Below the pieces are notes generated by a model. The model had not been told where the DNA came from. It worked only from the letters and a program-made list of their open reading frames with translations, and searched no databases. DNA of 64,000 nt from Cryptomeria japonica (Eukaryota; Streptophyta; Pinopsida; Cupressales; Cupressaceae), in assembly GCF_030272615.1 (NCBI RefSeq), contig NC_081408.1:400423889-400487888 (forward strand), in the 5' to 3' direction. Within the stretch, counting starts at the first letter, position 1; every line of letters begins with the position of its first letter. Below, piece after piece: positions 23,511 through 34,935 of the stretch. The position numbers and the translations under genes were made by a program.

Positions 23511-24173
23511 GTTATTTTGTAAAGGAGCTTCAGCTAATTGATCAACAATGACCTGTCCTTTGATAGCTTTTCAATCAACATACTCTATATCAAATTCACT
23601 CAGTATCATGACCCATTTGGTTAATCTGCCTGTCAAAGTTGACTTGTTCAACAAATACTTTAGTGGAGCTATCTTTTCTATTAGCTTCACATAATGAGTC
23701 AGGATATAATGTGGTAGCTTCTGAGTTATAAATACAACTGCTAGACATGTCTTCTCTATTGATGTATAATTCAGTTCATAGCTGACAAGTGTTCTACTAA
23801 TCTAATATAGTGCTCTTTCTTTTCCTTCTTTATCATGTTGAGCTAGTAGAGTGCCTAATGATACATTTGTCGTCGAGATATAGAGCAACAATGGTTTCTC
23901 TTTGATTGGCGATACCAGTACTGGAGGATTCAGGAGATATTCTTTGATTTGCATAAAAGCTTCTTCACATTTCTGATCCCATTTGAATGGAATATTCCTA
24001 TGTAAAAGATGAGTGAATGGATGGCATCTATCTTCTAATTAAGAGACAAATCTTTTGATTGATTGCAATCTTTCTTGTAAAGATTGCAATTGACTTATGT
24101 TCCTAGGTGACTCCATCTCCATGATGGCTTTTACCTTTTCAAGATCTACTTCAATTCCATGGGCTAATATAAT
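23511..24173 (-). pseudogene. Element A gypsy-type RNase H and RT connection, degenerate
   Basis: Reading through stops gives PLLLYISTTNVSLGTLLAQ, ALYISRTLVSYELNY-type sequence and LTGRLTKWVMILSEFDIEYVD. The position where RNases H normally have the first Asp is not Asp (LYISTT). The same loss appears in B, so it is probably a lineage feature compensated by the adjacent aRNH. Confidence 0.7.
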
Positions 24174-25060
24174 TTACCCTAGAAGTTTTCCAGAGGTTAC
24201 TCCAAATGCACATTTCTTTGGACTTAATCTCAACTGATATCTTTCCAACCTATCAAATATATTTCTTAATATGTTCAAATGTTCTTGTCTTGTATAAGAT
24301 TTTGCAAGTATATCATCTACATAATCTTCCATAAATTTTTGCATCATATCATGGAAAATTGTCATCATAGCCCTTTGATAAGTCGCTCCTAAATTCTTAA
24401 GCCCAAATGGCATAACATTCCAGCAATAAGTACCCCATGCATAGGTGAATGCTATCTTTTCTTGATCTTCGGGGGTGATTCTTATTTGATTGTATCCTGA
24501 GAAGCCATCCATTAATGAAAACATCTCATGCCCTGTTGATAAGTCCACAATTATATCAATGTTGGGTAGTGAGAAATCATCTTTGGGACATGCTTTGTTC
24601 AAATCTCTAAAATTAGTGTAAACTCTTATGCTTTTATCTAGTTTTGACACTGGTACAATGCTTGAAACCCATTATGGATAGGCAACAGGTCTTATGAAAC
24701 CCACATCTAATAGTTTCTTTAGCTCGGCTTTTACAAGAAGAGCAATGTGTGGATGCATTTTCCTTAGCTTTTGCTTAACTGGTTTTTCTTTTAAATCCAC
24801 ATTGAGATGATGCATTATAAGATCTGGATTAAGTCCCGGCATGTCAGCATAGGACCAAGCAAAATTTATTTGTCTTTGTCTGAATAATTCCATGTATTCT
24901 TTCTTCTCTTTATCTGATAATGAGGTAGAAAAATGAAGTATTTGGGGATCCTTTAATGTTCGAATATTTATTGCTTCTGTTGGTTCTATTAGAATAGAAA
25001 ATATCTCTTGAAAATACGTAGGGAGGATGTCAAACTTTCCATCTTTTGGTGCCTCCAATA
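24174..25060 (-). pseudogene. Element A reverse transcriptase
   Basis: The N-terminal part (to 24672) reads MHHLNVDLKEKPVKQKLRKM and ALLVKAELKKLLDVGFIRPV. After one stop, 24650-24174 gives VYTNFRDLNKACPKDDF, EMFSLMDGFSGYNQIRI, TFCW-like GTYCWNVMPFGLKN, GATYQRAM and the YVDDILAKS active site. Both Asp residues of the YVDD box and the Asp of LMDG are kept. It synthesises cDNA from element RNA. Confidence 0.9.
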
Positions 25061-26150
25061 GGTTTTCACCATCAGATACGTCCTTTATTTTCCCTTTTGA
25101 TCGATCTAGTGTTGCCATGAAAAGGTTTTCAACAGTAGGTCTCTTTCCTTTTTTTATTTCAATTTTGCGACTCGAAAGTTTGGCATTCCCTTGACTGCAA
25201 GAAACGTTACTTGATTCCACCATGGAAGATATCTTAGATGGTATGGGTTCGATAGCATTAAGATACACATCTAAGTCATGATCATTGGAAAAGGCATCTA
25301 ATTCAGGGTTTTCTAGATTATCCCAATCAATTAGTTCAGGATGAAGAAGGGGTGAGTCATAATCATAATCATTCTCATCGTTAGATGCTTCAAAGTTCAT
25401 GACATAATGGTCATAATTTGGTGTAGAGTAGGTAATGTCATAGATAGAATGATCTTGACGATTATCCCTCCCAAGTATTCTCCAATTAGTTCTAACAAAA
25501 TTAGTATTAGCATTTTGTGGTTCACACTCAAATGGATCTTCATCTGACATTTGTCCCTTAAACGAATGGATTATATCAACACACGCGTCTTTAGTATTGC
25601 AAGTTCCTTCTTGATTATTTTCAATAAATTCATTTTCATTTTGAAGTTGGCATACTGGTGCACATGATATAGAGAATTCTTTTGCTAGCTTTTGTCTTCT
25701 TTCAAACTCAGCTTCTTCTGGACTAATAGTCAATTCTACTTGACTATCTTTTAGTTCTTCTATGGTTTTGCCATACCTTGGTACATCTTGCTCTTTATTT
25801 GATAAAAAATTTATATTTCCATATGCTTGATCTATATATGTTTTTGTTCCTTGTGGTGTTATTTCTTTGTCTTTGTCATCCCCTTTCTTTTGTTGTCTTG
25901 TATATGCCTCTTTTCTCTGGATTTCGAGTTCTTCTTGTCTTCTTTCTAACTCCATCTTTTGTTTTGTAATAAACAAGTCTTCCTTTGTGATAGCTGCTTG
26001 CTCTTTATTTTTTTCTTCACTTGATATACTAGATGAGACATCTGGACCCCATTCATATTCATTTGAATCTGTCTTTGAACCATTGTCTAGGGCTATACCA
26101 CTATACCACACAGGAATGTTGTATGGTGCAAAAAGTTCTTTGATTTCTGC
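25061..26150 (-). pseudogene. Element A acidic linker between protease and RT
   Basis: It is part of a 479-codon open frame. It is rich in Glu, Asp, Asn and Lys, with no recognisable fold (EQAAITKEDL, SPEEAEFERRQKLAKEFS, HDLDVYLNAIEPIPSK). A similar segment occurs in B, including RISS-type and LNAVEPI sequence. It may be a spacer or a particle-associated disordered region. Confidence 0.65.
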
Positions 26151-26409
26151 TATCTCAATTTTTACTGCTTCTGGAATATCTTGTTCCGATTTTGCATGGT
26201 CGTATTCCTTGAACTTGTTGACAAGATTCTTCTTTTCTTTTGATTACAATCTCTTCTTCTTGTTTCTTATGTTCTTCTTGTTTCTGCTTATTGGCTACTA
26301 TTTCTGCTGCTTGATGTAGCTTTTCTTGCCATTGTTCTTCTTTAGAGATTGATTTATTTCTCCACTTTGGTTGTTGATGATTATGTTGCTTTTGATATGT
26401 TTTTAGATA

Positions 26410-26545
26410 TCCAAGCCCTAATTTATCTTCTTTAGATTGTGAGTGTGGACAAATAGGTTCTGAAATACCTTGATGTCGCTTACCAATTGGTCTTTTTCCT
26501 TCATATCCCATTTTTTGCATGATTTTATAAACATTGCCATATTGT
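26410..26545 (-). pseudogene. G-patch-like motif downstream of the element A protease
   Basis: It reads IMQKMGYEGKRPIGKRHQGI, SEPI, then KLGLGY. This is the Gly spacing of a G-patch (GxG-hhG...G...GLG). B has the same module in the same place. G-patches bind nucleic acid or helicases, and in betaretroviruses one follows the protease. Confidence 0.65.
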
Positions 26546-26625
26546 TCTATGGGAATATTGATTTCTATAGCTGTTGCTATAGTTTCATTTTCATATTTTT
26601 ACAATCAACCAAGAATGTCCTTGTC

Positions 26626-27642
26626 TTAAGTTTCTTCTTCAAGGGTTCCAGCTCTAACAAATGCCCCATTAAACATATCTTTTGATTTCTTTGAGATCTT
26701 TGATTGGATATTTGTAGGCTTTCCATATGACTTAGGTGAAAGTGGAAAATTATGCAAAGAATATTTTCCCATTCCTTCATCATTCAATTTGAGCTTTTTC
26801 TCAAAGGTTTCCCATAACTTTTCTTGAATTTCTTTGGTAGGATATATTGATTCTTTGTTATGTGGAACTCTTGTATCTTTTGTTGGCTTCAAATTATTGC
26901 AATATTGGCTAGAGTTTGCAATTATAGTGACCTCTTGTCCTTAGTGAGGAAATTTTACACATTGATGATGTGCAGAAGGAACTACTTGCATGGTGTGAAT
27001 CCACGGTCTTCCCAGAAGAATGTTTTAAGAGAGGTTCAAATCTAAAACCTGACATAATGTATTCATTTCCACAAGTCCTATTTTGATTGGCAACACCACA
27101 GTTCCTTTAGAAGAAATATTTGCTTCATCATAAGCTTTAATAGTTATTTTCTTCTTTGGATCTATTGCATTTTCTGAATATCCCAAAGCTTTTATTAAAC
27201 TTAATGCATAAATGTTTAAGCCTGCTCCATCATCTATGAGTACACGTTTGACACAAGTTTTATTAATGGTGACTTCAACATGTAAAGGGGCATTGTGAGG
27301 ATGTTGCAAGGACATGTCATCATTTTCAGAAAATGATAAGCAATGAGGGGCTATAAGGTGTCCCACCATGTTTTGGAATTGATCCACATCCAAGTCTTTT
27401 GGAACTGTTGTTTCCACTAAAGCTTTTTCCAAAATTTCCTTATGCATAGGTGAAACTTTGAGAAGTTCCAAAATTGATATTTGAGTGGGTATTCTTTGTA
27501 ATTTCCCTACTAGATTGTATTGTTGTGAAGTGGATGTTGAATCTTTTATTATACCTGGAAAGGTGACCTTTTCTTTGCTTCTCATAATGACATTGATTGT
27601 CTCTGAAGGTGGATTATCCTTGACAATGATGACATTTACCAC
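26626..27642 (-). pseudogene. Element A aspartic protease
   Basis: 27642-27025 contains ILELLKVSPMHKEILEKALV, LDVDQFQNMVGHL, then RVLIDDGAGLNIYALSLIKALG, where the catalytic site is IDDGA (Asp present, second residue of the usual DSG changed). ITIKAYDE and LPIKIG follow. After a stop, homology continues with LLGRPWIHTM and VPSAHHQCVKFPH. It would cleave the Gag-Pol polyprotein. Confidence 0.8.
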
Positions 27643-27699
27643 ATCATCATATGTATAAGTCTAGTTCACTTTTTCTTTTCCTTTGTCATCTTTTAATTG

Positions 27700-28166
27700 G
27701 GATGGTTCACCTTTGTCATAATTAGGGAGTGGAGTTTTGAAAGCTAGGTGTGATTCATTTGTCTTATGGCTATCCAATGTGATAGTTCCATTATCGATTA
27801 GATCCTAGATAAGGTGTTTCAATCTCTGACAATCATTTGTTTGGTGTCCTTTATTCCGATGCTAATTACAAAAATGATTGTCATTCCACCAATTAGGCTT
27901 GACTGGTGGTTCATAACTTCTTGCTTCTGGTAAAACAATCAGTTTGTTTGCAAGAAGAGTTTTTAAAGCTAATTCTAATGGTTCTCCAATGTTTGTGAAT
28001 TTCCTATGAGGATTGGAGAAGAAAGACTTGGCTTTATTTCTTTCTTGATTGTCATTGTTTGGGATTTGACTTGATAGATTAAAAATTGGTTGTTGTTTCG
28101 TAGCACTATTGTCGTCATTTCCTCCATTGATGACATTCCTATTCTTTGACCAGAATTTGGGTTTGT

Positions 28167-28206
<40 letters not shown>

Positions 28207-29320
28207 ATTGTAAGAATTATTGTAAAGTTTTAGCTCTCCTTTCTTTACCATCACATCTTCTATTGTCAGACCATTCTCAATCATCTTGGTGAAGGAGGGA
28301 TGACATTTCTTTTTTAGTCGATAACTCATTTCACTAATAAGATTATCAATGAATATGTCCATCTTTTCTTTATCAGGTACATATCTTGGATACCTATTAA
28401 ACATTCATTTCCATCGATGCAAGAAGATCATAAAAGATTCACCATTCTTTTTTTTAACATTGCATAAATCCATCATTGTTATCTCATTCCTAACATTTTA
28501 GGAATACCGTGAAATAAATCTATTCACGAGTTCTTCAAAATATTTGATTACGGAGGGTAATCTTGAAAACCATTCCATTGATTGCTCATTTAAACTCCTA
28601 GGGAAAAGATGCATCAGGTAAGTTTCATTGTGCACAAATTCCATACTCATAGTACAAAACTCTCTAATGTGATCCTGAGGATCAGATTTTCCATCGCATT
28701 TGTCATATTTAGGGATCTCACAATTTTGTGGAAATGGTGCCATATTCAAATTTTTATCAAAAGGATATGGGCAGATATCTTCTAGTGAATACTTCTTGGG
28801 GCTTGTTCCATTTTGCATATCTTGTATCTGTTGTTGCAGAGTTTGCATTTGTTGAGTGAGGTTTAACAACGGATTATCCATATAGTTTCTCCTTATTTCT
28901 TCGTAAGTTCTTTTATCACTACGCTCTTTTCTTGTGTCATCCCATTCTTTTATTGTCTCTTCATGACTTTATTTGTTCACATCTTCGTTGTTTGGATCAT
29001 CTGTGTTTTGGGTGTTACTTGTCTCCACATCTTGTTTCAAGCTTTCTATGTTAAATTCTTGTGGCAATTTAGCTTCTAATTTTGCCAACATCAAAAGATA
29101 TTTCTCTTTTTGTTTTGCCAATAATTTTTCCTTTAGTCTATCAAATTTGAAATCTTTCTCAAGGTCTCTAATGGTGCTATTGACTGCTTCTTCATCAACA
29201 ACGGTATACCTAAAAGTTTGGAATATCAGATTATCTTCTTCCTCCATTTGTTTTGTTGTTTCTAAGTTGTTCGTATTCAGCTCTAGTCCAAATTGGCATG
29301 TATTGTTTAAAAAAAATTGA
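27700..29320 (-). pseudogene. Element A gag
   Basis: Leader part 29247-28969 is charged and helical. 28881-28498 has the capsid start YSLEDICPYPFDKNLNM, PKYDKCDGKSDPQDHIREFC and QSMEWFSRLP. After one stop it continues MFNRYPRYVPDKEKMDIF, then a long Asn run coded by a GTT/AAC microsatellite. The zinc knuckle is of the C-x2-H-x4-H-x4-C type (HRNKGHQTNDC), with a stop codon inside it. Gag forms the particle. Confidence 0.85.
28169..28209. repeat. GTT microsatellite coding for poly-Asn in element A gag
   Basis: About 13 gtt units in a row give the Asn run on the minus strand. Confidence 0.95.
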
Positions 29321-30671
29321 AGTTTCCAAAGGACAACTCAATAAGTGATTATTGGTTTAGGAAGATATGCTTTGTTGATTTTACGGCTATTTTTTGTTTG
29401 TTGTGATAAAGCGTCTCTTTGTTGAAAATCATGTCCTTGCAAAATTTCTCTGTCAAACTCTGTCCCGTAGCCACGTAAATAGTGACGAAAATGGTGTAGG
29501 AATGTCCTATGTTTTAATAAGATCTTGCGATTGATATACAAGAATCTTATTCTTTTCTGGGTAGCTTTATAACGAGGTTTTCTTTTCTTAAGGCGATACT
29601 TAAAAGTCATATAAGCATCTGATAGTTCACAAGTTTGTTTGATTCCAATGTTGGTGCAATTCTGATTTTGATATGACCTAGGTTCAAAATAGGAAAGATA
29701 TATCCAAGATAATGAACACAAGATGAATTGATCAAGCTTCGTGATAGAGGATTTGATATATCCTGATGAGAGACTTGACAATGATGTTGATTTTTTTTGT
29801 TTAGCACTTTAAATGTTTGAATCAATAGCTTGTTGAATGTTTATGCTTATGGAAACTTTTCAGAAATAGCCTATTGGATTAGTGACCCAGTTGTTGAACT
29901 AGTTTGAAAATGTGTGATAGTTTAGAGACAAATCTACTCAAGAAGTGTTTTGATACTGATGTTGAAATTTTGGTTTGATATCCTTTTTAGATGTGAAATT
30001 TATTTTTTTCTAACTCTTGTGGCAAAGAGTATTAACCTATGGGACAAAAGCACTATTTTGTTATTTGAAAGTGCTATTCTGATTATGTTTCAAGGATTCT
30101 TCTCAAATCCTTCAACAAGTTGTTGGATTTTCACTCATTTTTTTTAGATGATGTTATTCTCAAATTTTTGACCATTTTGAACATGTCATAGACATAGAAG
30201 ACACAATGTTTTTGAAAACAAAATGCATAAGCAAGTACAAATCCTATGGCAGGTTGAGACAATAATTATTGAATCTCAAATGGGGTTTCCCCTGAGGCTA
30301 GGCTATTCAAAGGGGATATTTAGATGCTTGACCCCACTAGCTCCACCCTTGGCACTCACTTCTCTAGAGCAGCCAAGCACCAGTTTCCATGAAAACTCCC
30401 CATGGAAAACTTTATATCTCTACTAAGAACCATATGTGTGTAAGCCACTTCAGAGGTCCGACTTCCTGCGCCAACAACTAGAAGGATTTTGGAAACTATT
30501 ACAAGTGGTTTTTAGTAAATGCTTCTGGTCATGTGGCCATAGATGCAGAACTTTTATCTCTGTAAATACAAAAGGTTCCCAGCCTATAGTGGTTACGCTC
30601 CATAGGGTTTATGGGGAAACATAGTGTCGATATGAACTTATCAACACATGTTGCTTGTGACTTTTGTCACA

Positions 30672-30745
30672 AGCACAATTTATTTAGAGTGGATTGGAAG
30701 GACTCGGTATTAGCCCATTTCTACTTTAGGTCGTTCCCCTCTCAC
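30672..30745 (-). other. Conserved leader block of element A
   Basis: On the minus strand it has GGGGAACGACCTAAAGTAGA, then AATGGGCTAATACCGAGT and CCACTCTAAATAAATTGTG. B has the equivalent (GAATGACCTAAGTGGAAATG, GCCAAGTACTCC, CCACTATAAAATAAATGTG). It lies between PBS and gag in both. Confidence 0.65.
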
Positions 30746-31134
30746 TGGCCCCCTCAAGGCAGCTCGAGAAGGCAGGCCCTCTAAAGGTTATACATAAAAT
30801 AAAGTAGGTTTGGTTTTTTGATCACCGTATGATGGTGAGAGCATACTTACCTACTACTTCATCAAGCATGAAAAACAAAATTCCATTTTAGCTTTTGTAA
30901 CATCTATGTGCAACTATCTTAAAGAAGTCACTTAAAAATGCTAGTTGCATGTTGTTAATTTATCCTCCTTAGTTAAGCTAAATGAGCATGACAAGATGTG
31001 TTACTTTCCAAAATAGAACTCTTAATTAACTAGGTGAGGAAATGCATGAAATTTGTTTTAAAAAATAACCCTGCATATGCATGTCAATAGTTTGAAAATT
31101 TTAAGTTCTTGGACATTCGGACCTACAAGAAAAA

Positions 31135-31470
31135 TTATGTCAGTTGTAAACAAAAACGCTATCCTAACAAATGCGTTGTCTTTCACCTCAAAAGTGCTAA
31201 CCTAACTGACAAAAGCACTAACCTAAAACATAAAAGTGTTGCTCTACGGACTAAGAAGTGAGAATTCTCTGACAAAAGCGTTAACCAAACTAACAAATGC
31301 GTGAACCTGAAGGACAAAAGTGTTGTTCTGAAGATTAAATGCATTGATTTACAAACAAAAATGCTGACCTAAATGACAAATGTGCTAACCTGAAGGATAG
31401 AAGCACTAACCTTTCAAACAAAGGCGTTGTCAAAACTCACACAGGCGTGAATCTATATTACAAACGTGTT
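31135..31470 (-). repeat. GCGCTTTTGTC-type short repeats in the gag leader of element A
   Basis: About fifteen degenerate units of 20-25 bases read on the minus strand GGTTAGYRCTTTTGTC plus a short spacer. They are oriented sense to gag. The PMD intron repeats (17125-17405) are sense to PMD, so the two arrays are inverted relative to each other on the DNA. Confidence 0.85.
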
Positions 31471-31527
31471 AAATTTGCTTTTTGCGAAAATTAGATAGGA
31501 TATTAGAAAGAATATGTGAGGCCCTGA

Positions 31528-31545
31528 GCCCCACGGTGGGCACCA
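31528..31545 (-). other. Primer binding site of element A
   Basis: The minus strand reads TGGTGCCCACCGTGGGGC, three bases inside the LTR end. B has TGGCACCCACCATGGGGC at the same place. The tRNA cannot be named without a tRNA comparison. Confidence 0.8.
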
Positions 31546-31548
31546 AAA

Positions 31549-32720
31549 TGTGTCGACTTGAATTTCATCATCAGAATACTACCTGCAACATGTTAGTTTC
31601 ACAAAATACAAAGGATACATGAAATCCAAACTCAACCAATGAAACTACATGAAATACATATAAAATAAAAGTACTATTATTACCTTCATGATTTATGTCT
31701 CATTGTGTCATAACTCCACTATTCCCGGTTGCAGATGGTGTGCTCTCAGACAAGCACTGATAGCTTCCAAGATGGCATATGAAGAATGGATTGATAACAG
31801 GTAGTTAACTAATACTATGATATGAAATGCTAAATGACTATGCTAAATGATTATGTTATTTGCTTCAAGATTAAAACTCACGGATGCATAAGTTTTCACA
31901 AATGATTAGCTTTAAAAACCCACATGAAGACTAACTCTCTCTCAACTCAAACTCCTGATCTTATAAACTTTGAGAGAACAAGGTGATGTGCCATAGATCA
32001 ATGGTCATGATCAGATCAGCAGACTTGGATGGCTATGAGAAAAGGTGAAGGTTGAGAGAAAGGGGGAAAGAGAAGACAAGTGTCACTCATCTCACCTTGA
32101 CTGGGTTGCTGACTGAGGCAATCTATGGATTGTTGGAGAAGATTTAGGCATGAGAGGACAAGTGGACTCAAGTCCTTCCTAAGATGTAGGGATGTTCGAG
32201 AGAATATAAAAGAAGGCTATGAAATATGTGTACATACACAATATTTCATTAAATTTGGAGGTTGAAGATAAGTGGCTAATAAATGATTTATTTATTTTAT
32301 TTTTGTTGAATCAATTTAGCCACATGATGGATGAGTTGGCAAAGGAAAGATGAAGTAGAGATGGAAAGTGAGTTGGATAAGGGATTTAAATAATTTAGAA
32401 AATCATTTAATAGTTGAGACTATAGGATAGAAGAATAATCATTAGATATTAGATATTTGAATGATTGGAGGAGATAATTAAATATTAGATATTGAATTAA
32501 CTGATTAGAAGAATAATTAAATATTGGATATTTAATTAATTAGAGGAATAGGATAGATGAATTAATTAATAAAATATTTTAATTAAATTAATTAATGAAA
32601 AGACATGAAATGAATTAAATAAATCAATCTTTTTAAATTAACTATTTAATAGAAGAATAATTATTAAATAAATATAAAATATTTACGTAATTGCTCATAG
32701 CCAATTTTTATGTGTATACA
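31549..32720 (-). repeat. 5' LTR of element A
   Basis: It pairs with 15487-16620. It is longer by net insertions, such as aaaatattttaattaaatta near 32570. Ends on the minus strand are TGTATACACA and ...GTCGACACA. Confidence 0.95.
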
Positions 32721-32725
32721 CCAGG
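32721..32725. repeat. Target-site duplication of element A, right copy (ccagg)
   Basis: It is identical to 15482-15486. Confidence 0.95.
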
Positions 32726-34025
32726 CTTAAATACTTGCTTGTGTGCACCACCCAAATGCTTTGCATTTGACATACTAAGTTGCCTAACAATCTCTAAATA
32801 GGCAATCCCGTCAGGACCTAATGTAGGCAACATATATGGAACACCCTCAAAACCATAAACACTGAAAAAAAGTGAAATTCTAACATACAAACCAGTCACC
32901 CCATTTGTGGTTGACCCTAGTGTCTCCAAAATAATTGGGTCTCAAGAATCTCTCAATCTTTGGTGAGATAGACCCATCAAATTCCACTCCAAACAATCTA
33001 TACAAGGGCTTGACAAAATATTCTTCAAATAACACATAGTGTGATTTGTTAAACCTTGAGTCCCATAGGGATACCTATAGTTGAATTGGTTGGTTCTGTC
33101 CCTCTTTGTTCCTGGAAGTCACCTTTAATTCTCCTGGCAATAAACTTTGCATCTGACCATGAAACAAAACCATATGCATTAGCAATGAGTAAAATTTGAA
33201 AATAGGGTTAGGCTCTATTTGCAAATTCAAAAATCCTTCATGCAGCTTCTCTGCCAAGTAAGTTGCATAATCAAATGGCCTTGGCTCATGCATTTGAATG
33301 TCTATAGCCAACACCAATGGGCCTATTCTTGTAACGTCAGGAACTTCTTCCCCGCAGACCTGGCCACATGCCCAATATGTGTACTGCAAGTATTGTCTGA
33401 AAAGAGTAATTTTGAAAGGAGGACCATCCTTCTCTGTGAGTCGTCCCTTCTCCTTTTTGTGAATTGCTAACTTCCACATTGTGTGAGTGGTGTCCATTTA
33501 GGTATACTCTCCTTCTAGGTCTGTAAAGGATAGGGGCATGTAGGGCTCATAAGACATGCTGAAAACCTCCTGAATAGACCCGACAGATATCTGGATGAAT
33601 GGATCCCCATTGGGTAATTAGATGCATCTTTTTTCTTTGTTGTACTTCATGGTAAGAAATTCCAATAATCTAAGATTCAGAAAAACATTTGGGACCACCA
33701 GTCTACCCAAATTTGTCGTCCAAGGGTTCGATAATGGCATCTCCTTGTTCCGCCTCAGGTAGTGATATAGAAACAATTTGTAGCCCCTTATGGTTGTCCA
33801 GATATCTCCAAACCCTTTGTACTAATCCTCCAATTGATCCTTGGGTGGAAAATAAGCTTTAGACTTCCTTGACTTAGCACCAGATGACTCCATTTGGTCA
33901 ATCATGTCCTCGTTTAGTTTTTGCTTTTGCACACCCTCTACAGACTTCGTCCTTTTTTATTTAGCAGACTGTATGTCTGAAATCTCTATGTCTTTCCTTT
34001 TCCCTTGTGAACTAGAAGCCTCCAT
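32726..34025 (-). pseudogene. LTR-encoded ORF of element D (3' LTR), N-terminal part
   Basis: The ATG at 34025 gives MEASSSQGKRKDIEISD, a stop, then the conserved core: GAKSRKSKAYFPPKDQLED, LFLYHYLRRNKEMPLSNPW, TNLGRLVVPNVFLNLRLLEF, GSIQEVFSMSYEPYMPLSF, and an open stretch 33497-33075 (MWKLAIHKKEKGRLTEKDG ... HEGFLNLQIEPNPIFKFYSL). The ORF continues as YVLFEEYFVKPLYRLFGVEF to 32929-32726, where A interrupts it. Stops at the AK*KR and WFV-x-*NF positions are shared with the 5' LTR copy, so they predate the insertion of D. No domain is recognised. Confidence 0.65.
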
Positions 34026-34930
34026 GATTAAATGCTTGAACTTTCAAATTACCCGCACTTCTTGTCTGCAAATTCAATGTTGATGGCTGAAAACACTGTG
34101 AATAATTTTGGCATGAAAACTCTTTCTTTATGCTAGATATGCAATGGCTAGGGTCTGTAATGATAAAAATGCTTATTAGATTTTCTTTGTGTGGATCCAA
34201 CCCACCTGATCGCGAGCATTAAATAATGGTTGTCATATCAGACATTCTAATGGCTAATCGACGTAACCCTACCCGATAATTCAATTACTTGACGCCACCT
34301 GTATTTTGCGTTCCTTTGATTACCTTTTTGTCTTTTTGATCGGTATAGGTCACTCTAATCAATCCATCGGATCTTGCCCTGGTCATTTCACTTTTTTCCT
34401 CAAGTCTTGACTTATCTCGATGGATCCACCTTTCTTTTCTATTAGTTAGCTTTTCTTTGTCACATTGGGGTATGTCTCTTTGATGAAACCTCCTTCTGTT
34501 TATTCCTCCAGTCGCTCCATCGGCCTTCGGAATGAATTCACCTAATACTTCATCCGATGGTCCCATGACATCTAACTTTCTTTTTGATCGGCGTAACTTT
34601 CACCAATTGCTTCATCGGGCATCGGCGTAGCATATTTTCCTTTCTTCTGATAGTTATAGTCTCCCTGATAGATCCGCCCTCTATGGATTCTACCGATCGA
34701 GCATTGGGACAACTCTAAAAATGTTTCTCCGGTAGCGTAAGCTATCTCGATGAGTCTTCTTGCACCTTACTCTCCTTATCGGGTTGCTTCAGTCTGTTGG
34801 TGTAGGTTTTCCCGATGTAGTAACTTCGTTTGTGACGAGCTCATCTTCCTTATCGGGCATCGGGATAACCCAAAATGCATCTCCCCAATAATGTATGTTA
34901 TCCTGATTTGTCTTACTCCCTTTCTTGCTT

Positions 34931-34935
34931 GGTAC
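34931..34935. repeat. Target-site duplication of element B, left copy (ggtac)
   Basis: It matches agtac at 52497-52501 with one difference. Confidence 0.7.

Larger units (their letters stand above)
29321..31527 (-). other. gag leader of element A (PBS to gag), non-coding
   Basis: It spans about 2.2 kb. A small minus ORF at 29781-29338 has no recognisable features. 30672-30745 is a block conserved with B (50643-50710). 31135-31470 holds the short repeats. No other structure is supported. Confidence 0.6.
15487..32720 (-). mobile_element. Element A: complete Tat-type Ty3/gypsy retrotransposon
   Basis: It spans 17,234 bp with two LTRs, matching 5-bp TSDs, PPT and PBS. Minus-strand gag-PR-RT-RNase H-IN (about 29.3 to 21.7 kb) is followed by a plus-strand PMD gene (16954-19850). 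Stops break most ORFs, but the RT YVDD box is intact. The two LTRs differ by several indels and scattered substitutions, so the insertion is not very recent. Confidence 0.95.
32726..34935 (-). repeat. 3' LTR of element D, middle piece
   Basis: It aligns with 62604-64000 of the 5' LTR and extends further into U3. 34240-34935 is rich in CATCGG/CGATG variants as in E. It is cut by A on the left and B on the right. Confidence 0.9.

Noticed and set aside
25867-26319. 150-codon plus ORF with hydrophobic stretches
   Set aside because: It is the antisense of the Lys/Glu-rich pol linker of A. Hydrophobicity is the expected mirror of that composition.
29338-29781. 147-codon minus ORF in the leader of A
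   Set aside because: Composition is irregular, it has no counterpart in B, and it has no recognisable domain.
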